From: Euphorbia lathyris | Taxonomy: Eukaryota > Streptophyta > Magnoliopsida > Malpighiales > Euphorbiaceae | DNA length: 64,000 nt | Assembly: GCF_963576675.1 (NCBI RefSeq) | Contig: NC_088915.1 | Coordinates: 90,033,501-90,097,500, forward strand | Direction: 5' to 3' | Shown here: piece after piece, positions 48,923 to 59,589 of the stretch | Layout of the letters: every line of letters begins with the position of its first letter | Numbering within the stretch: the stretch's first letter is position 1 | Made by a program: the position numbers and the translations under genes | Notes under the pieces: model-generated | Told to the model about the DNA's origin: nothing | Database searches by the model: none | The model's input: the letters and a program-made list of their open reading frames with translations, nothing else

Positions 48923-49870
48923 ATGACTTCCACAAACACTCATTCTAAGAAAGTTGTTGCTTCACGCAATAAACGTACAGATATATCAGAGCGTTATGGA
49001 TGTAACTTTCCTATCTTCAATCATGATGAGGGAAGGCGCTTCTTGAGGCTTCGATACACATTCTTTGTAGGAATGCTATACATGGATGACTTTCTTAACG
49101 ATCAGTTGGGAATTAAAGACGATATGAGTCGCTACATGGAATGTTTAGGATGGACCAGATTTGTTGATATGAAGTTTCCTATAATTGGAGACTGGATATT
49201 AGAGTTCTTTTGTACGGTTCGCTTTGTTAACAAGCGTCGGGTTCGTCTTAGTTTTCGTCGGGATGGCAAAACTTTCACTTTTGGATATCCTGAATTACAT
49301 GCTTGGTTTGGTTTTCCCTTGAAGGATAATATCAAACGTCATCATGGAAGAGATATGACATCCACTGATATTTGGCGAATGCTCACCGGCATCTGGCCTT
49401 TCAATCCTAAACTTGCCTATAATAAGTCTTTTTATTCCAACTCTATGCTGTATTTGCATAAATTTCTGAGTCACAGTCTGTTCGATCGCACGTTCAGTAG
49501 AGTCGTCCAAGAAACTGACCTTTATGTCCTTGGCGATATATTTCAAGGCAACGTGGTTGATTCTTCAAAGATTTTGATGGAGGGTCTTGTTGCCGCGTCT
49601 AGATCTAAGGCTAAGAAGGTTGGATTCGGGAATATCATATGTGGAATAATTCTAGGGACCAAGGGAAGTATTTCTGTTCCCTGGAGTGATGCTGAATCTT
49701 TCCCGACACTAGACTATGAATTTTTAGAATATGAAGGTCTAGTGAAACGAGTTTTTCGATCAGGCCCAAATTTTCTTTCTGCACCAGAACGTCAAGCCTT
49801 CGTGCAGATGAAAATAGACCGCTATAGGGCTAAGAAAATCCCGATTGAACGGGACGAATTTCTAGCATAA
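48923..49870 (+). CDS. Athila ORF1-type protein A (env position)
   Basis: 315 residues of unknown function, placed after pol where Athila elements carry an extra gene. Blocks include LGWTRFVDMKFP, EFFCTVRFV, LSFRRDGKTFTFGYPELHA, WFGFPLKD, IWRMLTGIWPF, YLHKFLSHSLFDR, VLGDIF, LVAASRSKAKK and VGFGNIICGIILG, a pattern I associate with the plant Athila ORF-1 family. No signal peptide or membrane segment is obvious, so an envelope role is not supported by sequence. Its own TATA box and a clean leader (48790-48922) suggest a separate transcript. The ATG context (ACACCATGA) is good. Pol ends 778 bp upstream. Confidence 0.8.
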   Translation: MTSTNTHSKKVVASRNKRTDISERYGCNFPIFNHDEGRRFLRLRYTFFVGMLYMDDFLNDQLGIKDDMSRYMECLGWTRFVDMKFPIIGDWILEFFCTVRFVNKRRVRLSFRRDGKTFTFGYPELHAWFGFPLKDNIKRHHGRDMTSTDIWRMLTGIWPFNPKLAYNKSFYSNSMLYLHKFLSHSLFDRTFSRVVQETDLYVLGDIFQGNVVDSSKILMEGLVAASRSKAKKVGFGNIICGIILGTKGSISVPWSDAESFPTLDYEFLEYEGLVKRVFRSGPNFLSAPERQAFVQMKIDRYRAKKIPIERDEFLA

Positions 49871-50336
49871 ACTTTGTTTATTTTGTTTGTAAATATATTG
49901 TACATATTTTCAATTAATAAAACTTTCTCTTTTGCATTATATCTTGTTTTTGATTATTTGGTTAAACTATCATTATTTTCATTATTCTACACTAATGAAT
50001 CTATTAAATGAAACTTTAATAAATTCATGACTAGTTAAATATTAATAACTAAGTTTCAATTCCTTAAATCAAGTTTTATCTAACTTACATTAATAAATGA
50101 TCATAAATGCTTAAATTAATTTTAGTTCCAAACCTTTCCTATTCTTAATTTAACATCCATTAATTAAAGCATTTTCATTTATTTTTCCCATTAATAAGGA
50201 TAAACCTTTGGTTTTCCTTATCATTTAATGGTTTACATTTATGTTTTTAAGTACAGATAATATTTTCAAGGAGTTCAGGATAGAATTTATCAAGAAATTG
50301 CACAAACTGGAGTTAATATGCCGATTTTGGGTGACC

Positions 50337-50600
50337 AAGGGGTGATCCGCGACCGAGAATGCTTAAATTCTCGGTAACTTCAGCAAAATCCCTCAAAAAT
50401 TCAGAAAAAAAATTGGCTGCAAAACGCGAGCCTCGGCCGCGGATGTGCGTCCTCGGTCGCGACACGCGTCGTTTAGGGACTTCCTAGTCCGGATTTTTGC
50501 CTATTTCTTCCATCTCTTCCTATTCCAACTATACCGATTACTCTTCCTATTCCTACTCTACCTATTAATCTTCCTATTCAACCCTATATATACCTTTTAC
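50337..50600. promoter_or_regulatory. LTR-like motifs and TATA upstream of the second ORF1-type gene
   Basis: An imperfect hairpin GACCGAGAAT/ATTCTCGGTA (50351-50376) closely matches the LTR hairpin GACCGAGGAT/ATCCTCGGTA (53748-53771), including similar flanks (GTAACTTCAG against GTAAGTGCAG). CCTCGGTCGCGACACGCGT at 50451-50469 matches 48621-48637 and the LTR word CCGCGACACGCGT. A TATA-like CCTATATATACC lies at 50582-50593, about 225 bp before the ATG, followed by a CT-rich leader. Confidence 0.55.
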
Positions 50601-50814
50601 TTACACAAACCTTACATCACCTCCAATTTTAACCAATCCCCTACTCTAACCTCTTCCCAATACCTTACTTTTACTCTTCCCAATTTCTTCATTACCCTTT
50701 TCAATCACCTACACCTTTCAAATTCAAGTCTCCACACAAACCTTCTACTTCATCTTCAACCTCAAGCTTTTCTCTCTTTTCATCTTTTTTTTTCAAACCC
50801 TAACCACCATAATC

Positions 50815-52020
50815 ATGCCTAGAGCAAAGCGTGTTGGACACAAGCCGGCTGTCACTGAGGCTAATCGCCTTCGTGTTAGTTGCGGGGCTTATTTCGACAT
50901 TCATTCAGAGGAGGAAGTTGGACGTTTCAAGCATTTTTCACACGCCAATCGTAAGTTCGTGGACATGCAGTTTCTTGACTTTGATTCGGTAAGGAAGTTG
51001 AACTTCACTACTCAAATTGATGCTTTTATTGAGACTTTGGGGTGGGAAACTTTTGCTTCTATGCATTTTCCACAAATTACAGAATATGTGGTTGAGTTTT
51101 TGGTTACTTTGAAGATGAACAAAAAGAAAACGGAAATTTCTTTTAGGAATAATGGTACTACCTATACCATAGACTATGAGGCTATGGGAAATATGTTTGG
51201 TTTCCCTACTAGTGATTTTTATGATAAGCCTAAGGATTTTGACAATAACTCTTTTTGGCAAACTCTTTCCGATCAAACTTCTTTCGACTCCAAAAACACT
51301 TCAAGCAAATTGATTAAGGACAATTGTGTGTTCTTCTTTCACAAGTATTTGAGTTTTTCACTATTTGGTCGTGTTGAGAGTTCGAAGATTCAAGTCCGGG
51401 ATTTGTTTGTTTGGGATAGTTTGTTCAAGGGTTTAAGGGTTGATAGCATTGGAATGATTTTTGACAATTTGTATCGTGCTTCGAGGGCTCACACCACTCA
51501 AGTCCCTCTCGGTAATCTAATCACCGCTATTGTTTTGGGAGCACGGGATGAATTGGCAACTTATGATATGTCCACCTACTATGGGTATGTTCCGGTTTTG
51601 GACATTGCGGCTCTTGAGCGGGCTCATTTGTTGGTTTCTGCGGCTCCTCCCGTTTTTATTTCTTATGCTACCCGTATTGCACATCTTCGTGGCACTATGG
51701 GTGGAGGTGCTTCTAGTTCCCAAAATGTAGGTACCAAAGATGGAGGTGCGGAAGAAGGAGCGGATGATGCGCCACAAGCACAAGCAACTCAAGACAATGA
51801 TCCGGTGGATTTAAGGAGAATTTTGAACCAAATCAATGCAAATAATAGACAAATGAATTTGAGAATTGATGATTTGGTGGAAAACAACATGGTGATGAAT
51901 GACAACCTCAATACTTTGAGGCGTGCGCAAAGATCGACTCGGCATCGGATGCTTTCATTTTTCCGTCGCCGAAATGTGGAAACTTCACCAACACCTCCGA
52001 ATTCCCCGCCACATGCTTAG
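50815..52020 (+). CDS. Athila ORF1-type protein B (paralogue of A)
   Basis: 401 residues, open. Its blocks run in the same order as in protein A: LGWETFASMHFP, EFLVTLKM, ISFRNNGTTYTIDYEAM, MFGFPTSD, FFHKYLSFSLFGR, LFKGL, LYRASRAHTTQ and VPLGNLITAIVLGA. After about residue 295 it has its own tail: a Gly/Ser/Ala/acidic linker, a helical coiled-coil-like stretch (LRRILNQINANNRQMN onward) and a basic end (MLSFFRRRN). The proteins are clearly diverged, so the duplication is old or the two were acquired separately. No membrane segment. The start at 50815 (CATAATCATGCC) fits the conserved N-terminal region. Function unknown. Confidence 0.8.
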   Translation: MPRAKRVGHKPAVTEANRLRVSCGAYFDIHSEEEVGRFKHFSHANRKFVDMQFLDFDSVRKLNFTTQIDAFIETLGWETFASMHFPQITEYVVEFLVTLKMNKKKTEISFRNNGTTYTIDYEAMGNMFGFPTSDFYDKPKDFDNNSFWQTLSDQTSFDSKNTSSKLIKDNCVFFFHKYLSFSLFGRVESSKIQVRDLFVWDSLFKGLRVDSIGMIFDNLYRASRAHTTQVPLGNLITAIVLGARDELATYDMSTYYGYVPVLDIAALERAHLLVSAAPPVFISYATRIAHLRGTMGGGASSSQNVGTKDGGAEEGADDAPQAQATQDNDPVDLRRILNQINANNRQMNLRIDDLVENNMVMNDNLNTLRRAQRSTRHRMLSFFRRRNVETSPTPPNSPPHA

Positions 52021-52212
52021 GTTTTATCTTACATTTTTTTTCCTATCTTGTTTTAATTTCAGTTTCGTACATTTTTATTTTCTTATGTTTTGTACAATTT
52101 CAATTTTAATTTAATTTTGTGTTGAATGTTTTCTTTGCTATATCTTTCATTTATTTTCGTCTGTTTTATCTTTGATGTTTTATCTGCATTTTTCACCAAT
52201 GAGGACATGGTC

Positions 52213-52232
52213 CAATTTAAGTGTGGGAGGAG
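52213..52232 (+). other. Internal polypurine-like tract
   Basis: AATTTAAGTGTGGGAGGAG, just after the second ORF1-type gene. It resembles the tract before the 3' LTR (GATTAAGTGTGGAGATT). It may act as a second plus-strand primer or be an old element end. Confidence 0.5.
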
Positions 52233-52784
52233 ATATATACATATATCATTTTTATACAAACGAATGAATGAATGAATATATGCAACACTTGTTTTCAAAA
52301 ATACAAATGCAACTATATTGCAACAAAAACTTAACATTTTTTATGAAATATCATTTTTTACATTTATCAATTTAAATTCTTTTATGATTATTTTTAGGTT
52401 ATCATTATCGATAGAAATAAATATTTCTATACGGGTAATATTTTTCAAAATTTTCACAAATCTTCGACACGATTTTAAGTAAAAAATTGTCTCGAGTAAA
52501 TGTATTTAAGTAATAAATTCTTTATTTTCAATCTCTATTTCATATCATGAATTTCATGATACAATAAATCTTATTTTAAATTTTCAATTAGGTTTATAGG
52601 CATTAAATTGAACTAACAATTTTTAGCTCAGTTTTGATTTTGTCTTACATTAACACCAATTGAAGTTTTTAAGGAAACTATAGCCATAATACATGTTGAA
52701 TTTTAAGTCAATATAGGATGAATGTGCTAATTTTCTTTTTCCCAAGTTATATTCAATAAATCATATTCTTAACTTTTGGCCACG

Positions 52785-53040
52785 ATTGAGACCAACCTTA
52801 TCACAGCCGAGGTATGAAAGGGAAGAAATAAATAAGTGAAGCGTGCTTTTGGCCACGGTTGCGACCACCCTTATCACAATCGAGGTATGGAAGGAACGTT
52901 TAAATAACAAAAAATTAAGCATGTTTAAAGTTTAAAGTAACGATTGCGTCCACCCATGGCATGGTCGATACCTCTTAAGCGAACACAAATAAAATGCATA
53001 TAAAGTTACGATCGAGACCACCCTTATCACGGGCGTAACT
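52785..53040 (+). repeat. Four hairpin-forming repeats in the Athila 3' UTR
   Basis: Four related 30-bp motifs every 65-85 bp (about 52791, 52855, 52939 and 53005), each with short complementary arms around a loop based on GACCACCCTTATCA. Arms: CGGTTG/CAATCG in the second, CGATTG/TGGTCG in the third (wobble pairs), GTTACG/CGTAAC in the fourth. The first (CGATTG/CAGCCG) has a mismatch here but pairs as CAGTCG in the other copy (25601-25860). Confidence 0.55.
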
Positions 53041-53373
53041 AAGCAAATAAATTAAACTTTATACTCATATATAATAATTCAAGTTTGGGAAAGGAAATTT
53101 GGTGCTTTGAAATGCCTTGAGATGAAAGACTCAATAATATGCGTGCTTACATCGTCCCGAATACTTCAAATTAAAACATTGAAATACAAGACGAATGATA
53201 TATCGTATTTATACTAAGTTAGTTTGATATTTTGCGTATAAATTTGCCATGCGAAGTTAGTCTTTTCGGCTTAACTAATTTAAAAGTAAACACAAAGATA
53301 TATGTTTTATTTTCATAAAGAGATTAGTTAATGAATAAATTCAGTGAAATTTTGCTCGGGACTAGCAAAAGAT

Positions 53374-53388
53374 TAAGTGTGGAGATTT
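53374..53388 (+). other. Polypurine tract of Athila
   Basis: TAAGTGTGGAGAT lies directly before the 3' LTR start TGTTAAGCCC. The same stretch precedes 26209 in the Athila fragment. Confidence 0.7.
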
Positions 53389-54961
53389 GTTAAGCCCAAA
53401 ATATACCTAAAATATCATTAACATTTACATCATTTTTATTACAAATCTGTGTTGTTTATATCTGCTTAGATTACTTTTACTCTCCAATATCTTTCTTTCT
53501 TGCAAGGTACCTACATATTTGGTAAAATCCAAATAGGAACGAAAAAGGATCTAAAACAGAAGAAAAACCCTACAAAAGGAGTCAAAGACGACGTAAATCG
53601 AAAGCACCAAGTCGAGGACACAAACGAAAGCAAAGAAATGGAAAACTCACCGTGCCGGGACAGCGAATCCCCCACCCGCGGCCGCGACACGCGTGGTTCA
53701 TATTTCCTCCCTTCGTCCAACGTTCAACTTAATGCTCCCCCATTCACGACCGAGGATTTCTATCCTCGGTAAGTGCAGAAATTTTGCCAAATGCATTTAA
53801 CACGTGTTGAAATCCAAGAAACGCGTTCGTTCAAGTGGATAAAGATGTCCTTTCACAACGAACACGACTCTTAACCAACGGATACAATTTTTCACAAAGG
53901 ATACATCACTTCAATCACAACCCTTCAACATCTATAAATAAAGAGTTGATGTTGAGAAAAAAGCAATGTAATGCTATGTAATATAGATATAGAATCAGAG
54001 CGTAGAACTAATGTCTAAGTTCTAAGTAAAAACAATTCGAGAGTTAGAAATTAGATTCTGTACAAAACAAGATAAGGTACACATATTGTTTATAGTTTAA
54101 TTACAACTCAGTAGCGTTTAGACATTGTTCCAGTTTTAGTTTGCATCATGGTAGTGGCCGACCGAATCCCTATTACGAAGTTACAGCGAGAAGATTGAGT
54201 AGAGTGTTCGCCCCTGAGCCTGACAACCTCTAAGGAAACCCAAGGAAAGGACTGATCAGCCGTTCACTTGCACGCCCTCGAAGAACTCGATGCTCCATGT
54301 TCTCTGTAAACTTGTATCAATTTATTTTTCATCTAATAAAGTCTGTTCTATTCGACAAATCGTTATGCAGCACTTATGGTAACCAATCCAATATAAGTGA
54401 GGCTGGTGTTTTCATTAATACGTAGTTAAATTCAAAATCATTACAAGGAAACTTTGTTGAACACTTAGGCAAATTATCATCTCGAAAGAGTTTTAATTTG
54501 AGTAAGGGCAACTATCCCGAAAGGGTTTTGTCGGGTTCAAAGCCAATTAATTAGAGGTTCCGTCATTTATTTCATCATCATAACTGATACAAAGTTTAAG
54601 TTGTTTTATTTGCTTAATGCAAATGAATACATTCATTATTTTTCTAAAAGTTCTAAATGTTCCTGTTTTGTAAAATTCATCCCTAAATCAGAAGATCTTT
54701 CTAACAATCGATTTATTCTAAATATAAAATCTTATTCCAGCATTTTCAAATACTCAAAGTCCTCAAACTCAATTAAACAATTATTTTTTTTCCTAAATTC
54801 AATTAGACAAATTTCACTTTTCATTTACAATTAATAGTAAATCTAACAAGTTCGAAATTAATAAATTCAAAAATAAGTTTTTCGTTAAAAAACGTATCCC
54901 TGTGGGATCGATATTTTTATTACTACAAGCGAAACCGTGCACTTGCGGAAATCGCTCAACA
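53389..54961 (+). repeat. 3' LTR of Athila
   Basis: 1573 bp, nearly identical to 41117-42690. Here the U3 motif is intact as GGCCGCGACACGCGTGG (from about 53680), with hairpin GACCGAGGAT/ATCCTCGGTA at 53748-53771 and TATA box at 53931-53940. The short frames 53500-53772 and 54601-54834 occur in both LTRs and have no recognisable product. Confidence 0.9.
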
Positions 54962-56359
54962 GTACTGTATTCAAAGGGTCTGTTGCCGGGTCTGAAATCT
55001 GCTGATCTTGGGCTATGTGAGGATTGCATCTTCGGAAAGCAGAAAAGGGTCGGCTTCTCTAAGGGTGGTAGAACTTTGAAGAAAGAGAAGTTGGAGCTAG
55101 TTCACAGCGATTTGTGGGGTCCTGCACCTGTGAAATCTCTTGGTGGAGCTTTGTATTACATGACCCTCATTGACGACTCCACTAGGAAAGTGTGGATCTA
55201 TTTTCTGAGAAAGAAATCTGATGCTTTTGATTTCTTTCGAAAATGGAAGGCCCTGGTTGAGAATGAGACAGGTTTGAAGGTAAAGTGTTTGAGGTCTGAC
55301 AATGGTGGAGAGTATGAGCTTAGGGAATTCAAGGAATTCTGTGCTGAGAATGGAATTCGCATGGAGAAGACTCTGAAAGGAACTCCTCAGGAGAACGGAG
55401 TTGCAGAACGAATGAACAGAACTCTGTGTGAGCGTGCTAGAAGCATGAGGCTGAAGTGCGGACTTCCGAAGACGTTCTGGGCAGAAGCAGTTAACACTGC
55501 AACATTCTTGATCAACAGAGGGCCATCGAGTCCGTTGGAGAGCGGCATTCCTGAAGAGGCTTGGAGTGGCAAACAGGTAAATCTATCCTTTCTGCGAGTA
55601 TTTGGATGTGATTCATATGTTCATATTGCTCCTCTTGAGAGAAGTAAGTTAGATGCGAAATCTGTTAAATGTACGTTCATTGGATATGGTGGTGATGATT
55701 TTGGATATCGGTTCTGGGATAGTCAGAACATGAAGATTATCCGCAGTCGGGATGTTGTTTTCAATGAGCAGATGGTGTACAAGGATAGTCTGGGAGCATC
55801 TGATACTGCTGATTCAGAACCAGAGGTCATGGACCTAGACATCACGAATTCTGGTGGGAGCAAAAAGGCAGTTGTGGAGGAGGTAGTTATGGAGGAGGTA
55901 GGAGAACCCCAAACTCCACCGGTTACACTACGCAGATCCACCAGAGAGCATAGAGCACCTGACAGGTACACGCCTATAAGCAACTACATGCTGCTGACAG
56001 ATAGTGGTGAACCAGAAAGCTACTTGGAGGCATCTCGTGGAGAGGATGCGAGCAAGTGGAGGCTTGCAATAGATGATGAGATGGATTCCTTGATGACCAA
56101 TGGAACCTGGGAACTTGTTGAGCTTCCAAAGGGTAAGAAGGCTCTACAAAACATGTGGATTTTCAGAATCAAAGAAGAGGCTGATGGTAGCAAATGCTAC
56201 AAGGCAAGGCTAGTCGTGAAAGGCTTTCAGCAGAGGTACGTCATAGATTATACTGACGTTTTCACTCCAGTGGTGAAGCTGACTACTATTCGTTTAGTGT
56301 TGAGTATGGTAGCTGCAGAAGATTTGAGTCTGATAACGCTGAGCTTGTGTGCAAGTTGA
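54962..56359 (+). pseudogene. Copia integrase and start of RT
   Basis: Resumes the frame cut at 41116 (VL, then YSKGLLPGLKSADLG). CEDCIFGKQK completes the HHCC zinc site. The integrase core has ELVHSDLWGP, CLRSDNGGEY and PQENGVAERMNRT (the D, D, E residues are present). GKKALQNMWIFRIK, KARLVVKGFQQ and FTPVVKLTTIRLVLS are the start of Copia RT. After AAEDLSL the frame runs out because about 100 bp are missing. The residues before 54962 in this open frame belong to the Athila LTR. Confidence 0.85.
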
Positions 56360-57474
56360 ACAAGAGCTTGTATGGTCTGAAACAAGCTCCAAGACAGTGG
56401 TACAAGAAATTTGACGGATTCATGCACAAAATTGAGTTCGTGAGGAGTGAAGCTGATCATTGTTGTTACTTTAGGAAATTGAATGAAGGATACATAATTT
56501 TACTGTTATATGTTGATGATATGCTAATTGCAGGGTCGAGTGCTCGAGAAGTGAGAAAACTGAAGAAGCAGTTATCTGAGCGGTTTGCTATGAAAGATCT
56601 CGGAGAAGCTAAGCAGATTCTGGGCATGAGGATTGAAAGAGATAGGAAGGCTGGAAAGTTGTATCTCTCACAAGCTGAGTATATCAAGAAGGTCTTGATT
56701 AGATTCGGCATGCAAGATGCCAAGCCAGCTACGGTCCCTTTGGGTAGCCATTTCAAGCTATCTAAACATGACTCACCCAAGAGCAGAGAAGAGCGAGTCC
56801 AGATGGAGAGAACTCCGTATGCCTCAGCAATTGGCAGCTTGATGTATGCAATGGTGTGCACAAGGCTGGATATTGCACATGCTGTGGGAGTTGTTAGTCA
56901 TTTCATGGGAGACCCTGGTAAGAAGCATTGGGAAGCAGTAAAGTGGATTTTGAGATACCTGAAGGGAACCACTGAACAGGCCCTATGTTTTGAGGGCAAG
57001 AAAGTTGTGTTGACAGGATATGTGGATGCATATTTGGCATCTAGTGACCTTGACAAGAGAAGAAGTACAACCAGATATGTCTTCACATTGGGTGGTACTA
57101 CTGTCTCTTGGGCTTCAAAGCTGCAGAAGGTGGTGGCTTTGTCTACTGCAGAAGCTGAGTATGTTGCAGTGACTGAGGCTAGTAAGGAGATGGTATGGTT
57201 GCAGAATTTCTTGCGTGAGTTGGGAAAGAAGCAGGAGGATCATGTTCTGTACAGCGACAGTCAGAGTGCCATTCACTTGGCAAAGAATCCCGCCTTTCAC
57301 TCAAGAACAAAGCATATAGAGTTGAAGTATCACTACATATGGCATCTCTTGGACAGGAAGATATTGCAGTTGATGAAGATTCCAGGCACAGAGAATCCTG
57401 CAGACATGTTGACTAAGGTTGTAACCTTAGAGAAGCTGAAGCTATGTATGGCTTCAGCTGGCCTTGGTAATTAA
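56347..57474 (+). pseudogene. Copia RT (C-terminal part) and RNase H
   Basis: Shifted frame. CKLNKSLYGLKQAPRQWYKK, ILLLYVDDMLIAG (the catalytic YVDD), GEAKQILGMRI, SAIGSLMYAM and, for RNase H, SDSQSAIHLAKNPAFHSRTK and ENPADMLTK. The block LDVKTAFLHG and its surroundings, which hold the first catalytic Asp of RT, is absent, so RT cannot work. The frame ends 54 bp before the 3' LTR. Confidence 0.85.
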
Positions 57475-57528
57475 GTTAAAGGCATGGCACTACCATCAGA
57501 TGACGGATTTAGTCTCCAGGTGGGAGAT

Positions 57529-57730
57529 TGTTGGGCTTATGGAGACTAAAATATATAGGCCCAACTGAAGCGATGGGCCCAACTGCAGCGATCCAACTCA
57601 TTCATTATAGTAAATATCCTGGCTTGGTAGTGCCCCAGACGTAGTCATTCATATTGAGTGGCGAACTGGGTAAACAATTCGTGTGTGTTTGCTTATTTTT
57701 CATTTATCGTAATTTCAATTATTCTTAACA
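57529..57730 (+). repeat. 3' LTR of the nested Copia, internally deleted
   Basis: 202 bp with the same ends as 39474-39791, preceded by the purine-rich CAGGTGGGAGAT. It lacks about 115 bp between GATCCAACTC and ATTCATTATAG; the short word CTC at both break points suggests a microhomology deletion. Several substitutions show the LTRs are not very young. Confidence 0.8.
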
Positions 57731-59450
57731 TAATTGTTGGAAGAAGAGAGGGTGATGGTTTATCATTTGCAGAAATTAATGGTGCAAGAAGAGAGTTACT
57801 TTAAACAGAAGGCTCGAATTACTTGGTTAAAGCTTGGAGATCAGAACACTGGGTTTTTTCACAAGCAGTTCAAGGCTAAGAAGGTAATGAATAAAATCAA
57901 CTCTCTTTGTTTGACGGATGGGAGTGTTGTTGAGTCTCAAAATGACATTAGTGCTGCTATAATTAGCTTTTATAAGAAGTTATTGGGTACTAAGGGAGTT
58001 ATCAGTCAACATATTGATCCTTTGATTATTAATAAAGGTCCAATTGTGGTTTCTAAGGATTTTGAGTCTTTGATTGCGCCTGTGTCTGCTGCAGAAATTA
58101 AAGTTGCCCTTTGGAGCATTGATTCCAATAAGGCTCCTGGCGTGGATGGTTTTAACAGTTTGTTTTTTAAGAATAGTTGGGAACTTGTTCATGAAGATTT
58201 TATTGGGGCTGTGCAAGAATTTTTTATATCGGGGAAATTATTGAAGCAGGTAAATGTTACAGCTCTTGTCATCATACCCAAAGTTAGGGATCCTTAGGGG
58301 CTTGGGGATTATAGACCTATTGCGTGTTGTTCTGTTCTTTATAAGACTATCACTAAAGTCTTATCTAATAGGCTTGGTAAACTACTTCCTCACCTTATTA
58401 GTCCTAATCAATCAGCCTTTGTTTCAGGGCGTAGAATTGGAGATAATATCTTGCTGGCTCATGAACTTGTTAGAAATTACCACAGAAAAGGTAATGGTCC
58501 TAATTGTGCACTTAAAGTTGATCTTAGGAAAGCATATGACTCTATAGAATGGGATTTTCTTGAGGAGTTGTTATTGGGGTTTCATTTTCCTATTACTTTT
58601 ATTAATTGGATCATGGCTTGTGTGAGAAGTCCTGCCTTCTGTATTGTTGTTAATGGTAGCTAGTTTGGAAGGTTTTTTTCCTGGTGCAAAGGGGCTGAGA
58701 CAGTGGGATCCCATGTCCCCTTTGTTATTTGTCTTATGCATGGAGTATTTGACCAGGTTGCTATTGTTTGACATGTCCCCTCAATTTCAGTTTCATAAAG
58801 GATGTGAAGCTCTTCAGTTAAATCACTTGTGCTTTGCTGATGACTTATTCTTGTTTTGCAAAGGAAATCTGGATTCAGTTAGGGGTATTATGAGTTGTTT
58901 GAAGATTTTTGAGGAAACTTCAGGTTTGCACATTAATGAAGGAAAAAGTACTATATTTTTTAGTGATGTGTTTGCAGAAGTTCAAAATAGTATATTGGGG
59001 TTTCTTCAATTCTCAGCAGGTTCATTACCAGTAAGATACTTTGGTGTGCCTTTGATTTCCACTAGACTTTCTCGAGTGGACTGTAATGTTTTAGTGGAAA
59101 AGCTTACTTCTAAGATTGATGCTTGGGGTAATCGGTTTCTATCATATGGAGGGAGGTTACAATTGCTAAAGTCAGTCTTGAGAAGTATGCAGGTTTTTTG
59201 GTTGTCTGTGTTTATTTTACCTAAATCTGCCATACAAGATATTGATAAGAAATGTAGGAATTTTCTATGGGGAGGTAAAAGTGATTCAAATAAGGGGGCT
59301 ATAGTGGCTTGGAAGGATGTGTGTAAGCCTAAAATGGAAGGAGGTTTAGGGGTGACTGATTTGCAAGTTTGGAATCGTGCTGCAATTGGAAAGTGGATTT
59401 GGGACTTGGTAAGTTTGAAGTCTACCTTATGGGGCGCAATGGGTTATTAG
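57731..59450 (+). pseudogene. LINE reverse transcriptase
   Basis: Continues the protein interrupted at 39473. Visible blocks are ITWLKLGDQNTGFFHKQF, KAPGVDGFNSLFFKNSW, GDYRPIACCSVLYK, LKVDLRKAYDSIEW, LRQWDPMSPLLFVLCMEY and LCFADDLFLF (the catalytic FADD). A stop at 58295 (probably from CAG) and a small frameshift at about 58660 break it. RQWDP has Trp where RQGDP is usual. The frame ends at 59450. Confidence 0.8.
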
Positions 59451-59589
59451 AAACAAGTTAAGGAGATTGAGTTTTTGGGGGCATTACTAAGCCTTTGGAT
59501 GCTAGTTAAGGTGATGGTAGCTTTTTTCTTTTTGGCATGATCCTTGGGCTAATGGCTCTAGTATTGTTGATTTATTTCCTCATCTAAAT

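Larger units (their letters stand above)
41117..54961 (+). mobile_element. Athila-type Ty3/Gypsy element, coding-complete
   Basis: 13.8 kb: LTR 41117-42690, PBS 42697, gag-protease, RT-RNaseH-integrase, two ORF1-type genes, 3' UTR with hairpins, and LTR 53389-54961. Flanks GTGCT (41112-41116) and GTACT (54962-54966) fit a 5-bp target duplication with one G to A change. The interrupted Copia protein reads on across it. The LTRs have equal length and differ at few sites, so this is the youngest of the three nested elements. No chromodomain was seen. All main frames are open. Confidence 0.92.
39474..57730 (+). mobile_element. Ty1/Copia element nested in the LINE, split by Athila
   Basis: LTRs 39474-39791 and 57529-57730, PBS at 39794, gag-protease up to 41116, then integrase-RT-RNaseH from 54962 to 57474. 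Flanks TAAAT (39469-39473) and TAATT (57731-57735) fit a 5-bp target duplication with one change, and the LINE protein reads on across the site. A stop in gag and a deletion in RT make it defective. Confidence 0.85.

Noticed and set aside
50445..50822. Hydrophobic 125-residue frame that could be a membrane or envelope protein
   Set aside because: It is the translation of a CT-rich leader (runs of F, L, P, S) between the TATA-like box and the ORF at 50815. It begins upstream of the presumed transcript start and has no defined membrane pattern.
53500..53772. A 90-residue ORF within the Athila LTR as a gene
   Set aside because: It overlaps the U3 motifs and is present in LTR sequence only. Lys-rich low-complexity text with no known domain, and part is interrupted differently in the other LTR.
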